From NCBI RefSeq assembly GCF_020177375.1, contig NZ_JAIWHV010000014.1, forward strand, positions 1 through 64,000: a DNA stretch of 64,000 nt, read 5' to 3'. A program made the translations under genes and the position numbers. The DNA is from Saliphagus infecundisoli (GTDB lineage: Archaea > Halobacteriota > Halobacteria > Halobacteriales > Natrialbaceae). The notes beneath the pieces are model-generated. The model worked only from the letters and a program-made list of their open reading frames with translations, was not told where the DNA came from and did no database searches. Shown here in pieces: positions 15,257-24,806 of the stretch (positions are counted from its first letter, which is position 1; the number at the start of each line of letters is the position of its first letter).

Positions 15257-16884
15257 CTAGTCGTCGGCAGTTTCACCGTCGTCGGCGACTGTCTGGGGTG
15301 TCTCGTACTGGGTGACAGTCGGCTGGTTCGTCGGAAGCAGCAGGTGCTTCACGAGTGCTTTGCCGAGACAAACCGGCACAGCGTTCCCGATCTGCTTCGT
15401 GGTCTGAGTCTTGTTCCCAGCGAACTCGTACGTTTCGGGAAAGCCTTGCGCTGCAGCAAGCTCCCGTGGTTGAAGCATCCGGTAGCGGAGGTCGAGTCCC
15501 CACGGGTAGCAGTCTGGGATACACAGCGCGTGACGGTCTTTCGTCGTCACCGTCGGGAGCGGCTCGTCAAGTGACTCCACGTCGGAATTCCCATAGTATT
15601 CTACCAGGAACGGGCGAGCAAGGTACGGATCAGAACCCGTCGCGGTGATCGTCGGGTACGGCTCCTCGATCTCGTGCGTCCGGGGACACTGCCCTTCTCG
15701 TTCGCTCTTGTACGGGACGAGAAACGGCCAGACGAGGTGGCCGTCGTGGTTTTTCGCTGTCACCGTGTGGAGCGGACGCTCGTCCGGCTCGTACGTGGAG
15801 TTGCTGTGCAGCCCTCGGAACGCGCCGTTTCGTGGAAGAACGAACGGGTCAGCGTGGATACAAGGGATCGCCCCCCGCGTGGCGATCGTCGAGACGGGGC
15901 TTTCCGTGGCGTCCTTCGCTAATGCGTTCGAGTGCTGTCCCATCACCATCGTCGTCGAGAGCTCGGTCTCATCGGCGTCAGGACCGGCTGCTGGCCCCTC
16001 GACGAGGAACGGGTCGTCGCGTTCGTCGGCTGTGTGCTCGAGGTCGTCGAGAGCCACCACGTTCTCTTGCATCGCTTCGACGTCCTCGGGAGTGATCTCG
16101 GCGATGGCGTCGGCGTACGGCGCGAGACTGTCGGCACAGTGCTGGCGGATGCCTTCGGCGATCCGCTGCATCGTGTTGTTCGACAGGGGCCGAGAGCGCG
16201 TCCAGATCGAGTCGCCGAGATCGCTCCAGTCGATGATCTCGGCCGCACTACGCCACTCGTCGGTCCCCGGCTTGTCGCCGTTCTGACTGTGAGTTGGGTC
16301 GGGGAACGCGGGACGATAGTCCCGACGCGCCATGACGAAGAAGCGGCGGCGAGAGGTTGCGTCACCGTAGTCCGCCGCGTTCAGTGTCGTGTGTCGAACG
16401 GAATAGCGGTCGGCCTCCAGCTGGGCCTTCCAGGCGTCGAATTTCGTCCCGTCACGTGTCGGCTCACCATCGACGATTGGCCCCATGATTTAAACTCGGG
16501 GACGTTCTCGAGGAGGACCGACTCGGGTTGGAGTTTGCCGACCCAGTCGAGGACGTGCATCGGACTCGCCCGCTGCTGTTCGGTCACCGGCTTCCCGCCT
16601 CGGGCCGCTGAAAAGTGCGTACACTCGGGGGCAGCGATGAGAATATCGACGGTTCCAGGGTCGACGACGTCCGGCGGGTGGAGTTCCTCGACTTTCGCGT
16701 TGAGGTGGGTTGCCCACGGATGGTTTCGCTGGTGGGTTTCGATCGCCTTGCCCCAGTGATTGACTGCGACGAGTTCGACGTCGCGGTCCAACTCCTCGCA
16801 GGCTTCAGCGAGGGCGGTTGAAAGGCCTCCACCGCCGCAGAACAGGTCCACGGCACGAACGGTCTCGTCTGATTGATCTGTCAT
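15257..16884 (-). pseudogene. DNA cytosine-5 methyltransferase, split by a one-base frameshift
   Basis: The first frame (from ATG 16884) carries motif I (VDLFCGGGGLS), the catalytic region AAPECTHFSAARGGKP with the motif IV Cys, and ENVPEFKSWG (motif VI). A one-base loss near 16484-16488 shifts the frame. The second frame continues with GPIVDGEPTRDGTKFDAW, SRRRFFVMARRD (motif VIII) and AQGFPETYEFAG...KQIGNAVPVCLGKAL (motifs IX/X). Restored, the protein would be about 540 residues. No restriction gene is adjacent, so it looks like a solo methyltransferase of plasmid/phage type. If the shift is real the gene is inactive; a sequencing error in TGGGGCC is also possible. Confidence 0.8.
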
Positions 16885-16930
16885 CTTTCAAATCCTCTAC
16901 CCTCTCTGAGGGGGCGACCAACGCCACCTG
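16885..16930 (-). promoter_or_regulatory. Stem-loop 5' leader, copy 5
   Basis: Stem CCCTC/GAGGG with loop TCT at 16900-16912. On the minus strand GTGGCGTTGGTCGC precedes and GTAGAGG follows, 9 bases before the methyltransferase ATG. Confidence 0.6.
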
Positions 16931-16987
16931 CGTGTGGTGCAGTCAGCGTCCCGTCGAGTTGAGGAACAGCGGCAAGGTTCCAAGTTA

Positions 16988-17129
16988 CCCCACGCCGTCG
17001 TATTCTGTTCTTTGGGGTTTTCATTGAGAATGTGACCGGGACGTTCTCTACAGAGGTGAAAACTTCAGTGTGGACAGTCGGTCCGTCGTGGGTGTCTCAT
17101 TGGTGGCTGGAAACGCCAACTCTGTGGGG
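16988..17129. mobile_element. 142-bp MITE derived from an IS630 element
   Basis: It begins CCCCACGC and ends GTGGGG, with TA on both outer sides (16986-16987 and 17130-17131). The inside aligns with the left end of the IS630 at 9661 up to its start-codon region (TTTTCAT..GAG, then TGTGGACAGTCGG). It also aligns with that element's right end (TCTCATTGG...). It has no ORF and needs a transposase in trans. Confidence 0.75.
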
Positions 17130-17131
17130 TA

Positions 17132-17478
17132 ACGAAGGGAGTCCCATCAAGAGAGGAGATGAGCAAGCCGGCGATACAGCCGCCGGTTAGGATCAGTGTT
17201 CGTTATGGGGCGCGTCTCGAATTCTCGAAGCCGCCTCGTCAATCCCGTCTCGAAGGCCGGCGCTTGAACGTGACCGCTGGGTACGATCCTACAAACGTCC
17301 CTATCCCGGGAGCGTAGCCGGCCACTAGTTGTCGCGACCCAACTCCAACTTGTCGAGCTAGGAGCGCTCTATATCGCTCTACATGCTTGTAGATGGGTGG
17401 TGATCTCTCGAATTTGCCAGAAGCGGCCAAACGACGAAAGGCGGTGAACGGCAAGATTCGGTCGGAACGGCTGTGTCC
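17132..17478. other. Intergenic stretch at the edge of the sugar island
   Basis: No convincing gene was found. Short frames exist in both directions without family resemblance. This is the left boundary between the leader-bearing accessory block and the sugar gene cluster, so remnants of an insertion event may lie here, but no att-like repeat was recognised. Confidence 0.35.
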
Positions 17479-18561
17479 TCAGCCTTCCATTCCGCTGAAC
17501 GAGAGGCCGCCCTCGATGTACCGCTGTGCAAACAGGTATACAAGCATAATCGGCATGGCGAAGGTGAGCGCGAACGCCGAGAACCGCGCCCACGGGATGG
17601 AGTACTCGTCCACTAGTGAGTAGAGACCCACTGGGAGCGTGTAGTTGTCCGTCCCGAGTAATGTTTGGGCGACCACGAACTCAGTCCACCCAGTCAGGAA
17701 GGTGAAAATGAACACCGTCGCGAGACCGGCGGTTGAGAGCGGGATAATGACCTCAGTGACAACGCGCCACGGTGGCGCGCCGTCTACCACGGCGGCCTCC
17801 TCATAGGAGACTGGGATCCCGTCCATGTACGTCTTCAACAGCCACGTGTTGAACGGGACCGCAGTCGCGGCGTAGTACACCGATAGCGCGAGTTTGCTGT
17901 CGTTGACGCCAAATTGGACGTAGATGGCGTACAAGCCGATCAGAAGCGCGACTCCGAGACCGCCGCCTACCTGCGTCAGCAGTACATAGAGAAACAGAAT
18001 TTTGCGCCGGAAGATGAATTGTCGCCGCGACAGCGCGTACGACGCTGGCACGATGAGACACATCGAGATGATGACGGTCGGGATCGCGACCGTGATACTG
18101 TTCCATAAGAAGTGTTTGAAGCTGGACGGTCTGTCAACCCCGTACGTTGAGGCGTCAAGCAGCGTGACCTCTGGCGTGTCGAACACAAGCGAAACGTTGG
18201 TCAGCGGAACGTCGAATGCGATGCTATACCCCGGAATGATGAGGTCTCCGACCACCCATACGAATGCTTGGAGTGTAGGGTCGTCAGGGAATATCGAGAT
18301 TCCGTCTGCCGAGTAGAGCGATGCCCCCGACCCTGACAGTGCTGCCTGCAGAATCCAGTAGACCGGAAACAGGAGCGCGAGCACGAGTACGAGCGCGCCC
18401 GCAGTCGCTCCGACAGTCTTGAGTGGTTCGGTCGGCGATATTTTTCCGCTTCGGATGCCCTCGACCGTGTAGGTGATATCTCGCGCTGTCTCGGCCGGAA
18501 CCGTAAGGATGTTCTTGATGTCTTCAGACAGTTTCCGGACAATACCCGAGAGCAGACTCAT
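17479..18561 (-). CDS. ABC sugar transporter permease, MalG-like
   Basis: Six membrane segments are visible. The EAA loop reads SYEEAAVVDGAPPWRVVTEVIIPLSTAGL, near residues 255-280, the site that contacts the ATPase. The protein has an extended N-terminus of about 60 residues and an external loop of about 80 residues after the first membrane segment. Its start overlaps the MalF-like stop by four bases. With the MalF-like partner and the lipoprotein upstream it would form the membrane channel of a maltodextrin-type importer. Confidence 0.9.
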   Translation of the reverse strand: MSLLSGIVRKLSEDIKNILTVPAETARDITYTVEGIRSGKISPTEPLKTVGATAGALVLVLALLFPVYWILQAALSGSGASLYSADGISIFPDDPTLQAFVWVVGDLIIPGYSIAFDVPLTNVSLVFDTPEVTLLDASTYGVDRPSSFKHFLWNSITVAIPTVIISMCLIVPASYALSRRQFIFRRKILFLYVLLTQVGGGLGVALLIGLYAIYVQFGVNDSKLALSVYYAATAVPFNTWLLKTYMDGIPVSYEEAAVVDGAPPWRVVTEVIIPLSTAGLATVFIFTFLTGWTEFVVAQTLLGTDNYTLPVGLYSLVDEYSIPWARFSAFALTFAMPIMLVYLFAQRYIEGGLSFSGMEG

Positions 18562-19523
18562 TCGTCGCTCACCCCATCTGCGAGTTTTCCACGCTTGACG
18601 TTAATCCACATGAACGCGCCAATGAACACGACAGCGATGAGGCTCACCGCGGCGCCGCGCCCGTATTCTGAGAACGATAGGGCCTCCCGGTAACCGTACA
18701 CGACGATGAGTTCGTTTGCCCGCGCCGGACCACCCTGATTGAATACGTACGGAATCAGGAACTGCTGGAACGACGCCGCGGCAGTCAGAATCGATGCGAA
18801 CAACACGGGCCGCTTTATCGAGGGGAGCGTCACATGGAAGAACCGAGAGATGAGACCTGCACCGTCAACGGTGGCGGCCTCGTGGAGTTCCTCGGGCACG
18901 TCCTGTAGTGCGCTGACTGTGATGATGACCATAAACGGGTATGCCAGCCACATCTCGGTGATGTTGTACGCGAAGAACGCAGGCCACCTCGTCGAGAGCC
19001 ACGCAACCGATTCAGCCCCGAAGATACCAAGCACCTGATTCACGAGCCCGAACTCTGCGGAACTGAAGATGCCGCGCCACACCGTGATGGTGAAAATTGC
19101 GGGCAGGCCCATTGGAAGAATGATGAACGACCGCATCAGTCGCCGTCCGCGTACTCGCTCGTTGGTGACGACCAGTGCGACCCCGAGGCTAAGGCAGATT
19201 TTCAGCGCGACGCTCGTCGCGACGAACAGCCACGTTACACCGAACGAGTTCCAGAACTCGGGGTCGGTCAGCACGTCGGTATAGTTCTGGAGCCCGACGA
19301 ACGTCGCCTCACCGAACGTCATGACTGAGAACACACCCTCCCCAGCGAAGAGATTGGACGGTGCTGCATTGGTGAATGAAACTCCAATGAGATACAAGAC
19401 GGGAAACAGCATGAACGTCGAGAAGACGAACAGTCCCGGAAGGACGAAAAGGAGCGATGCGTCTCGCGATTCGAGGAACGGTACTTCCTCTAATCGGTGT
19501 ACGACGCGTGAAGCCGTACTCAT
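18558..19523 (-). CDS. ABC sugar transporter permease, MalF-like
   Basis: The 321-residue protein has six membrane segments. The first is LLFVLPGLFVFSTFMLFPVLYLIGVSF. The EAA motif is PEELHEAATVDGAGLISRFFHVTLPSIKRP near residues 210-240. It starts 8 bases after the binding-protein gene and overlaps the MalG-like gene by four bases, so the three form one operon. Substrate choice (maltodextrin) is inferred from the surrounding amylases, the glucoamylase and TrmB. Confidence 0.9.
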   Translation of the reverse strand: MSTASRVVHRLEEVPFLESRDASLLFVLPGLFVFSTFMLFPVLYLIGVSFTNAAPSNLFAGEGVFSVMTFGEATFVGLQNYTDVLTDPEFWNSFGVTWLFVATSVALKICLSLGVALVVTNERVRGRRLMRSFIILPMGLPAIFTITVWRGIFSSAEFGLVNQVLGIFGAESVAWLSTRWPAFFAYNITEMWLAYPFMVIITVSALQDVPEELHEAATVDGAGLISRFFHVTLPSIKRPVLFASILTAAASFQQFLIPYVFNQGGPARANELIVVYGYREALSFSEYGRGAAVSLIAVVFIGAFMWINVKRGKLADGVSDE

Positions 19524-19531
19524 GTATCAGT

Positions 19532-20863
19532 TCACTCCCAATTACTTCGCACTTCTTCGGCGGCACCGGTGAGCGCCTCCTCCGGAGACTGACTCCCATT
19601 GAAGACCTGTACCATCGGTTCCTCCAAGGCGGCCCATACGTCGTTCATCCGCGGGTCGGTCGGCATCGGAACACCCTGGTCAACCGCCTCCGAGTACACC
19701 TGCACCGGGCCGGGTAGTTCGTCGCTTCCAACGAGATCGGCCAGAACCGGGATGTGTCCCTGGTTCTCGGCTCTTGACAAGAGGTGATCCTCGTTGGTGA
19801 CGAACCACTCGGCGAACTCCCTGCCTGCGGCGGCGTCCGCGCCATCTTCCTCCATCGCCTTCGAGAAGTACCAGATTTTGATGCCGGTGTACGGCGTGAA
19901 CTGCCCGCCGTCCATCTCGGGGAATGTCATAATCTCGTAGTTGATGTCGTTGTCGTTGAGGCCCGCGAGATACCACGGTCCGCTGATGGCGAACGCGGCG
20001 TTCCCCTCTAAGAAGGCCGCCTCTTGGGGTTCGTAGCTGGGGTCGTTGGGCATGTACGGCGTGAGGTTGTCCACCGCAAATTCGAGACCCTGAATCGTCT
20101 CGTCCGCCTCGAGACCTAGGGCTGGGTCCTCTTCGGGATCGAAATAGTAGCCGCCAAACGCCTGCGCGAAGCCACTCACGAAGTACGGATCAAACGGGTA
20201 CGCGAGACCGTACTGGCCGTTCTCCGGATTATGGTGGTCTTCCATCGCGGCCTCCATGTCGGCGAAGGTTTCGGGGGCTTCGTCTACGATGTCAGCGTTG
20301 TAAATGAGCGTCACTGTCTCCGCGGAGAATGGAAGGCCGACGACTGCGTCGTCGTACTGAACTGCACCGGCCGCCGCCTCAGAGAACTGGTCCATATTGA
20401 CCGAGAGTTGGTCGCTCTGGTCAACCACGAAGTCGCGCTCGTAGTAGTCGCCGACCCAATCGTGAGCCCACTGAAAAATTTCGGGTCCCTGTCCGGCGGG
20501 AATCGAACTCGTCGTCTTATCTTGCATTTCCGAAATATCCGATCCCTCGACCGAGTGGTGAGACTCGTCGTTGAACGCCTGTATAATGTCCTCACGTAGC
20601 GGCTTTTCGGTATCCGAGAGCGAATACCAGACCGTCGCGGTCCCGGATGGTCCCTGCGATTCGGTGCTGTCACTTTCGTTGCTCTCATTGCCTCCATTCT
20701 CATCGCTCCCATTGGTTCCGTTGTCACTGTCGCTATCGGAGTCGCTTCCTCCGTTTCCTTCCGTGTCTTGGGAGTTCTCTTGAACGCTAGCGCAGCCCGC
20801 GAGCGTCACGACAGTGCCCGCACCGCCGATCTGCTTCAGTAGCTTTCTACGGTCGAGTGCCAT
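19532..20863 (-). CDS. Extracellular sugar-binding lipoprotein, maltodextrin-type
   Basis: The start at 20863 gives MALDRRKLLKQIGGAGTVVTLAGCA, a Tat-type signal with a lipobox Cys. An acidic linker (residues about 28-70) is rich in Asp, Ser and N-glycosylation sequons (NGT, NGS, NES). The binding domain includes KPLREDIIQAFNDES, FQWAHDWVGDYYERDF, AAFLEGNAAFAISGPWYLAG and WAALEEPMVQVFNG, the usual family-1 solute-binding pattern. It would capture maltodextrins outside the cell and deliver them to the permeases encoded just downstream. Confidence 0.9.
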   Translation of the reverse strand: MALDRRKLLKQIGGAGTVVTLAGCASVQENSQDTEGNGGSDSDSDSDNGTNGSDENGGNESNESDSTESQGPSGTATVWYSLSDTEKPLREDIIQAFNDESHHSVEGSDISEMQDKTTSSIPAGQGPEIFQWAHDWVGDYYERDFVVDQSDQLSVNMDQFSEAAAGAVQYDDAVVGLPFSAETVTLIYNADIVDEAPETFADMEAAMEDHHNPENGQYGLAYPFDPYFVSGFAQAFGGYYFDPEEDPALGLEADETIQGLEFAVDNLTPYMPNDPSYEPQEAAFLEGNAAFAISGPWYLAGLNDNDINYEIMTFPEMDGGQFTPYTGIKIWYFSKAMEEDGADAAAGREFAEWFVTNEDHLLSRAENQGHIPVLADLVGSDELPGPVQVYSEAVDQGVPMPTDPRMNDVWAALEEPMVQVFNGSQSPEEALTGAAEEVRSNWE

Positions 20864-21113
20864 GAGTGTACGAGTGAGGAAATAGTCGTTCATCTATTAA
20901 ACCTTTTGGACTCTTGCACGAATATTCATATCGTTCACCGCCGTCCAGGATGAATATTGTCAGTCCATGAGAACCAGTCTGAGTTCTTCTAGATCAAATA
21001 GTCTGTTACCCAATCATCGTGGTCACTAACCGCACCATCCCAGAAAGTAATACGAAATCATACATCAACATTTCCGTAAGAACTATCCCGCTGCTTAACA
21101 ATACTCATCTCAA
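20864..21113. promoter_or_regulatory. Divergent promoter region of the transporter genes
   Basis: This AT-richer 250-bp gap separates the binding-protein operon from the ATPase gene. ATTAAACC...GGACTCTTG near 20896-20918 partly resembles the operator-like sites at 24752 and 26496, but the match is weak. Confidence 0.35.
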
Positions 21114-22244
21114 ATGGCGACCGTTACACTCCAATCACTCAGGAAGGAGTTCGACAACGGCCGAATCGTGGCGGTTGACGATCTCTCACTGGAGGTTGAA
21201 GACGGTGAGTTCGTCACTGTCGTCGGCCCCTCGGGGTGTGGAAAGTCCACGACGCTTCGGATGATCGCCGGACTCGAACAGCCCACGTCGGGGCAGATAT
21301 TCATCGGCGGCGAGGATGTGACCGACGTTCATGCGCGGAACCGGGACGTTGCGATGGTGTTCCAGAACTACGCGCTCTATCCACACAAGACGGTTGAGCA
21401 GAACATGGCGTTCGGTCTCCGGATGAGTACAAACCTCTCGAGGGCTGAGCGCGAAGAGAAGGTACATCAGACCGCGGAGATGATGGATATCGAGGAACTG
21501 CTTGACGACAGGCCCAGCGAGCTTTCGGGCGGCCAGAAACAGCGAGTTGCGCTCGGACGGGCCATCGTTCGTGAACCCGACGTGTTCCTGTTCGACGAAC
21601 CCCTCTCGAACCTCGACGCCAAACTCCGAACCACGATGCGGACCGAAATCCAGCGACTGCAGGACGAACTTGGTACGACCGCCATCTACGTTACTCACGA
21701 TCAGGAGGAGGCGATGACAATGGGCGATCGCATCGCTATCCTCAATGGCGGGATCCTCCAACAGACCGGCCACCCCAAATCGGTATACCAGAATCCCACC
21801 AACGAATTCGTCGGCACGTTCGTCGGATCGCCTGCCATGAACATGCTCAACGTGTCGGTCACAACCGAGGGCGATCGGGCCATTCTCGCGAACGGCAACC
21901 GATTCACATACACACTCGACGGCGACCAGGGCCAGCGGGTCGCCGACGCCGACCTAGCAGAAGCTCGTCTGGGTATCCGTCCCGAAAACATCATCGTCAG
22001 CGAACACCTGTCGGGCGATGGCATTGAAACCGTCGTGGACGTGGTCGAACCCGTCGGAAGCGACAACTACCTTTATCTTGACTTAGGTAAGAACTTTATT
22101 GCGCGCGTAGACGCCGATCTCGAACCGACCCGGGGCGACACCGTCGTGGTTGAGTTCGACCAGTCGGACGTCCACCTGTTCGACCAGGACGGCGAATCGG
22201 TCCTGTTCGAGGCTGAACCCGATCAGCACGCTGTGACCGCTTGA
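21114..22244 (+). CDS. ABC transporter ATPase, MalK/UgpC type
   Basis: The 376-residue ATPase has Walker A GPSGCGKST near residues 38-46, Q-loop VFQNYALYPHKTV, signature ELSGGQKQRVALGRA, Walker B VFLFDEPLSNLD and the switch His in YVTHDQEEA. The C-terminal 130 residues (AEARLGIRPENII...DVVEPVGSDNYLYLDL) form the MalK-type regulatory OB domain. It is transcribed away from the permease operon and would energise that importer in the cytoplasm. Confidence 0.93.
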   Translation: MATVTLQSLRKEFDNGRIVAVDDLSLEVEDGEFVTVVGPSGCGKSTTLRMIAGLEQPTSGQIFIGGEDVTDVHARNRDVAMVFQNYALYPHKTVEQNMAFGLRMSTNLSRAEREEKVHQTAEMMDIEELLDDRPSELSGGQKQRVALGRAIVREPDVFLFDEPLSNLDAKLRTTMRTEIQRLQDELGTTAIYVTHDQEEAMTMGDRIAILNGGILQQTGHPKSVYQNPTNEFVGTFVGSPAMNMLNVSVTTEGDRAILANGNRFTYTLDGDQGQRVADADLAEARLGIRPENIIVSEHLSGDGIETVVDVVEPVGSDNYLYLDLGKNFIARVDADLEPTRGDTVVVEFDQSDVHLFDQDGESVLFEAEPDQHAVTA

Positions 22245-22472
22245 GACACTGTTGTCGACCCCAACTCGAAATGCGAGGCGAACTCGAAATTGGTTGTTCG
22301 GTCGCGGGCGGTTAGGCTCTTGCCAAAGGTTACGATGTTTGTTCTTGCTGAGAGTGCAGTACTCGCCTGAGGAAAGCATTCCGACCACGGTTGGACGTCT
22401 AAAGGCGATACTGAGCCCTTAGCGTTCGTTACCAGATTTCCGCGACCGGACGAAGGGTCAAAACCAACCGAA

Positions 22473-22622
22473 GAGCGTGTCATACAATGGTTCCCAACAG
22501 CCATTATCCACGGTCTCGATCCCGAATAAAATCCATGACTGACGAGACTCACCAGGCTATACGCGAAATGAAGGCTGTAAAATCGCAGGTAGAGGGTATG
22601 AGGCGTATTCTATGACACGCTC
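22473..22622. mobile_element. 150-bp MITE with IS5-type ends
   Basis: The ends are GAGCGTGTCATA (22473-22484) and TATGACACGCTC (22611-22622), with the 7-bp direct repeat AACCGAA on both sides. The ends equal those of the IS at 39743-40805. It shares internal blocks with the MITE at 62353-62503 (ATGGTT..CAACAGCCA near the left, AATCGC, GAGGGT.TGAG near the right). It has no ORF. Confidence 0.8.
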
Positions 22623-22668
22623 AACCGAACGTTTCTCCCGACCGGGGACTCCGTCCGAACGTTTCTGT

Positions 22669-24687
22669 TTAGTCCGTCTGTGGGACCGCGTTCTCAGCCC
22701 GAAGTTCGTCGACCTCGGTAAGGTGGGCTACCGTCGCGAGTCGAAGTGCGTGCGGCCATCCCAGTGGGGTCGCACAATCGGGAGTTCCGTCGTCAAACAC
22801 CTGCTCGGAAAGGTAGCCGCTTGACTGGACGAGCGACCCCCCAGGAAGCAGTTCTCGGAGGAGACCGCGCGCACGACCGTAGGCACGTGCCGCGCGGTCG
22901 TCGTCCGAATCCGCAAGGAGCGTCCCGGTCTGCGCGGCCGCGTTGCTCCCCCATGCGGTCGAGACGGTCCAAATCTTTGGCTCATCCTGGGAGCGTCGTC
23001 GCCACGGGTCGTCCTCGAAGCGCGCAAGTCCACGGACTGAATCGGTCTCGCGGTACAGACCGTCGATCGTCGTCTCGACGTGTGCAAGAAGTCGGTCGCG
23101 TTCCTCATTGGAGAGGGTGCCCACTGCAGTGTACTCCCGATGGGCGGCACCGAGCGCGAGCGTACTCGAATCGAGTCGTAAGTCCGGCTCACCATTAGCA
23201 AGCCGAAGCGCGTAGTGGTCGCCTGTCCAAAGCCGGTCGAGACTCGCGAGTACCGTCTCGGCCTGCGAGAGTGCGTGGCTCCGAATGTTCTCCCTGACAG
23301 GTGCGCGCGCGACCGCACTGTACGCGTGGAGGAAGGTGGCGGCCGTGTGAGCGAATCGACCCTGCATGTTTTCCCACGCGTTCTGGCTGGCAACCGGGAG
23401 TCCGTCATCGGCCAGCGTCGTGTCGAGCGCACCAACCGCTCTCCCGAGCGTGGTTTCAACGGCGTCGGCGTCATCACCATCGCACTGGCGAAGGTAGGCT
23501 GCGAGAAACGACGCGACGCTCGCAGTCTGGTCGGCTTGGTAGTCAGCGTTGCTCCCGGCTTCGAGTCGCGCGTTCGCCCAGCCAGGTGCAAGTATCCCTC
23601 TCTGGGGCCAGACCCGATGAGGCCACGTTCCGTCCTCGAGTTGGGTATCGCGGTAGAACGTCGCCGAGCGTGCATGCCAGTCGTCGATGGGGAGCGCCAG
23701 AACCTGGTCAGCGGTCAGCAAAAACCGCGATATCTCGGCGTCGTCACGGAACCACGTATATCCATAGCCGCCGGAGTGTTCGAAGAACGGGTCGAAGTCA
23801 GGACCCGCGATTCGAGCCCCTGACGACGCCGAAAGGAACGAGAGTGCGCGCAGATCTGCGGTCACAGCCCGCCGATTCGGAACGTCCTCGCCGACCGAAA
23901 GCGCACGTTCGTCACCGCGATTCCGCAACGTAGACACATCGTTATGTCTCGTCAGCAGCTCCTCTACACGTGTCAGTGCCGCTTCCCGAGGGAGCTCGCC
24001 GCTGTCGGCGAGGAGTGAAACCACGGTCACACCGCCGTCTTCGAACGGTGCAGCGAATGCCACAGTGCCAGAGAGCGTCGGCTCCTCGTAGTTGGATGCG
24101 TCGAGCGATCGCGGGAACGCTACGGGTGCAGGAGAAACCAGATCTCCTAGACGTTCGGGCACCTGCCCCGCGATATCGCGCAGATCGGTCGAGACGCCGA
24201 CATAATCGTGTTCGTCCCGATGGTAGACCTCAATGGCATCCTCATGGATCAGGTTTGCTAGTTGACCCTCTTGGCCATCGGGTGCGAACCCGATGACGCC
24301 CCGCAGACGGGCGTCGAGCGGTGGGTCGCCCGACAGCTCAAACCGTGTGACGTGGGCAAGTCCGATCGTAAGATCGTACTGGATTACGCTCCAGTCGTCA
24401 AACTCGTGGACCGTCTTGACTATCGCCGAGTCGCCAACGTACCCCTGCTCTGATGTCTCGGTGAACCATCGGATGTCGTCGATCTCGACGCCGAAGCGGG
24501 ACCGCTCGATGCCGGATAACTCGACGAGCGGGTCGGAGTAGTCACAGAGTGCGCCTTCTTGGCTGACGTGGACGAGGCGGCCATCAGTCCCGGAAAAGAT
24601 GCCGGTCGTCGACCGACGCTCACCGGGGAATTTCGTATCGTGGTCCCGGTGACGCTTGTAGTCGTTCAGTGCATGTCGCAACTTCAT
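22669..24687 (-). CDS. Glycoside hydrolase family 15-type glucoamylase
   Basis: The start at 24687 (MKLRHALNDYKRHRDHDTKFPGERR) is chosen over one nine codons upstream. The N-terminal beta-rich domain (1-260) is typical of archaeal GH15 enzymes. The (alpha/alpha)6 domain begins near residue 290 and shows HSGGYGYTWFRDDAEISRFLL, LEDGTWPHRVW, DYQADQTASV, WENMQGRFAHTAATFLHAYSAVA and EPKIWTVSTAWG. It would release glucose from maltodextrins. There is no signal peptide, so it acts in the cytoplasm on imported sugar. It is divergent from trmB across a 120-bp promoter gap. Confidence 0.85.
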   Translation of the reverse strand: MKLRHALNDYKRHRDHDTKFPGERRSTTGIFSGTDGRLVHVSQEGALCDYSDPLVELSGIERSRFGVEIDDIRWFTETSEQGYVGDSAIVKTVHEFDDWSVIQYDLTIGLAHVTRFELSGDPPLDARLRGVIGFAPDGQEGQLANLIHEDAIEVYHRDEHDYVGVSTDLRDIAGQVPERLGDLVSPAPVAFPRSLDASNYEEPTLSGTVAFAAPFEDGGVTVVSLLADSGELPREAALTRVEELLTRHNDVSTLRNRGDERALSVGEDVPNRRAVTADLRALSFLSASSGARIAGPDFDPFFEHSGGYGYTWFRDDAEISRFLLTADQVLALPIDDWHARSATFYRDTQLEDGTWPHRVWPQRGILAPGWANARLEAGSNADYQADQTASVASFLAAYLRQCDGDDADAVETTLGRAVGALDTTLADDGLPVASQNAWENMQGRFAHTAATFLHAYSAVARAPVRENIRSHALSQAETVLASLDRLWTGDHYALRLANGEPDLRLDSSTLALGAAHREYTAVGTLSNEERDRLLAHVETTIDGLYRETDSVRGLARFEDDPWRRRSQDEPKIWTVSTAWGSNAAAQTGTLLADSDDDRAARAYGRARGLLRELLPGGSLVQSSGYLSEQVFDDGTPDCATPLGWPHALRLATVAHLTEVDELRAENAVPQTD

Positions 24688-24751
24688 ACTCGAAAGACGC
24701 GCAATGCTCTGCAATAAAATTTGTTGTAATATTTTCTCCCCCTTGATACCG

Positions 24752-24774
24752 TACGAGAGTCCGTTAATCGCGTA
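24752..24774. promoter_or_regulatory. Candidate TrmB operator, trmB/glucoamylase promoter
   Basis: On the minus strand the 23 bases begin TACGCGATTAACGGACTC and end GTA. The site at 26496-26517 upstream of the secreted amylase gives TACGCGATTA, CCGACTC and AGTA. Both sit upstream of starch genes. The trmB ATG lies 33 bases downstream. Confidence 0.5.
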
Positions 24775-24806
24775 GATTAAAAAACCGGCGGACGAAATAG
24801 ACAGTA

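Noticed and set aside
15932-16759. 275-codon plus-strand frame opposite the methyltransferase
   Set aside because: It is the antisense shadow of methyltransferase motifs VI-IX.
17132-17478. tRNA or attachment site at the edge of the sugar island
   Set aside because: No cloverleaf or T-loop consensus and no direct repeat with the right edge was recognised.
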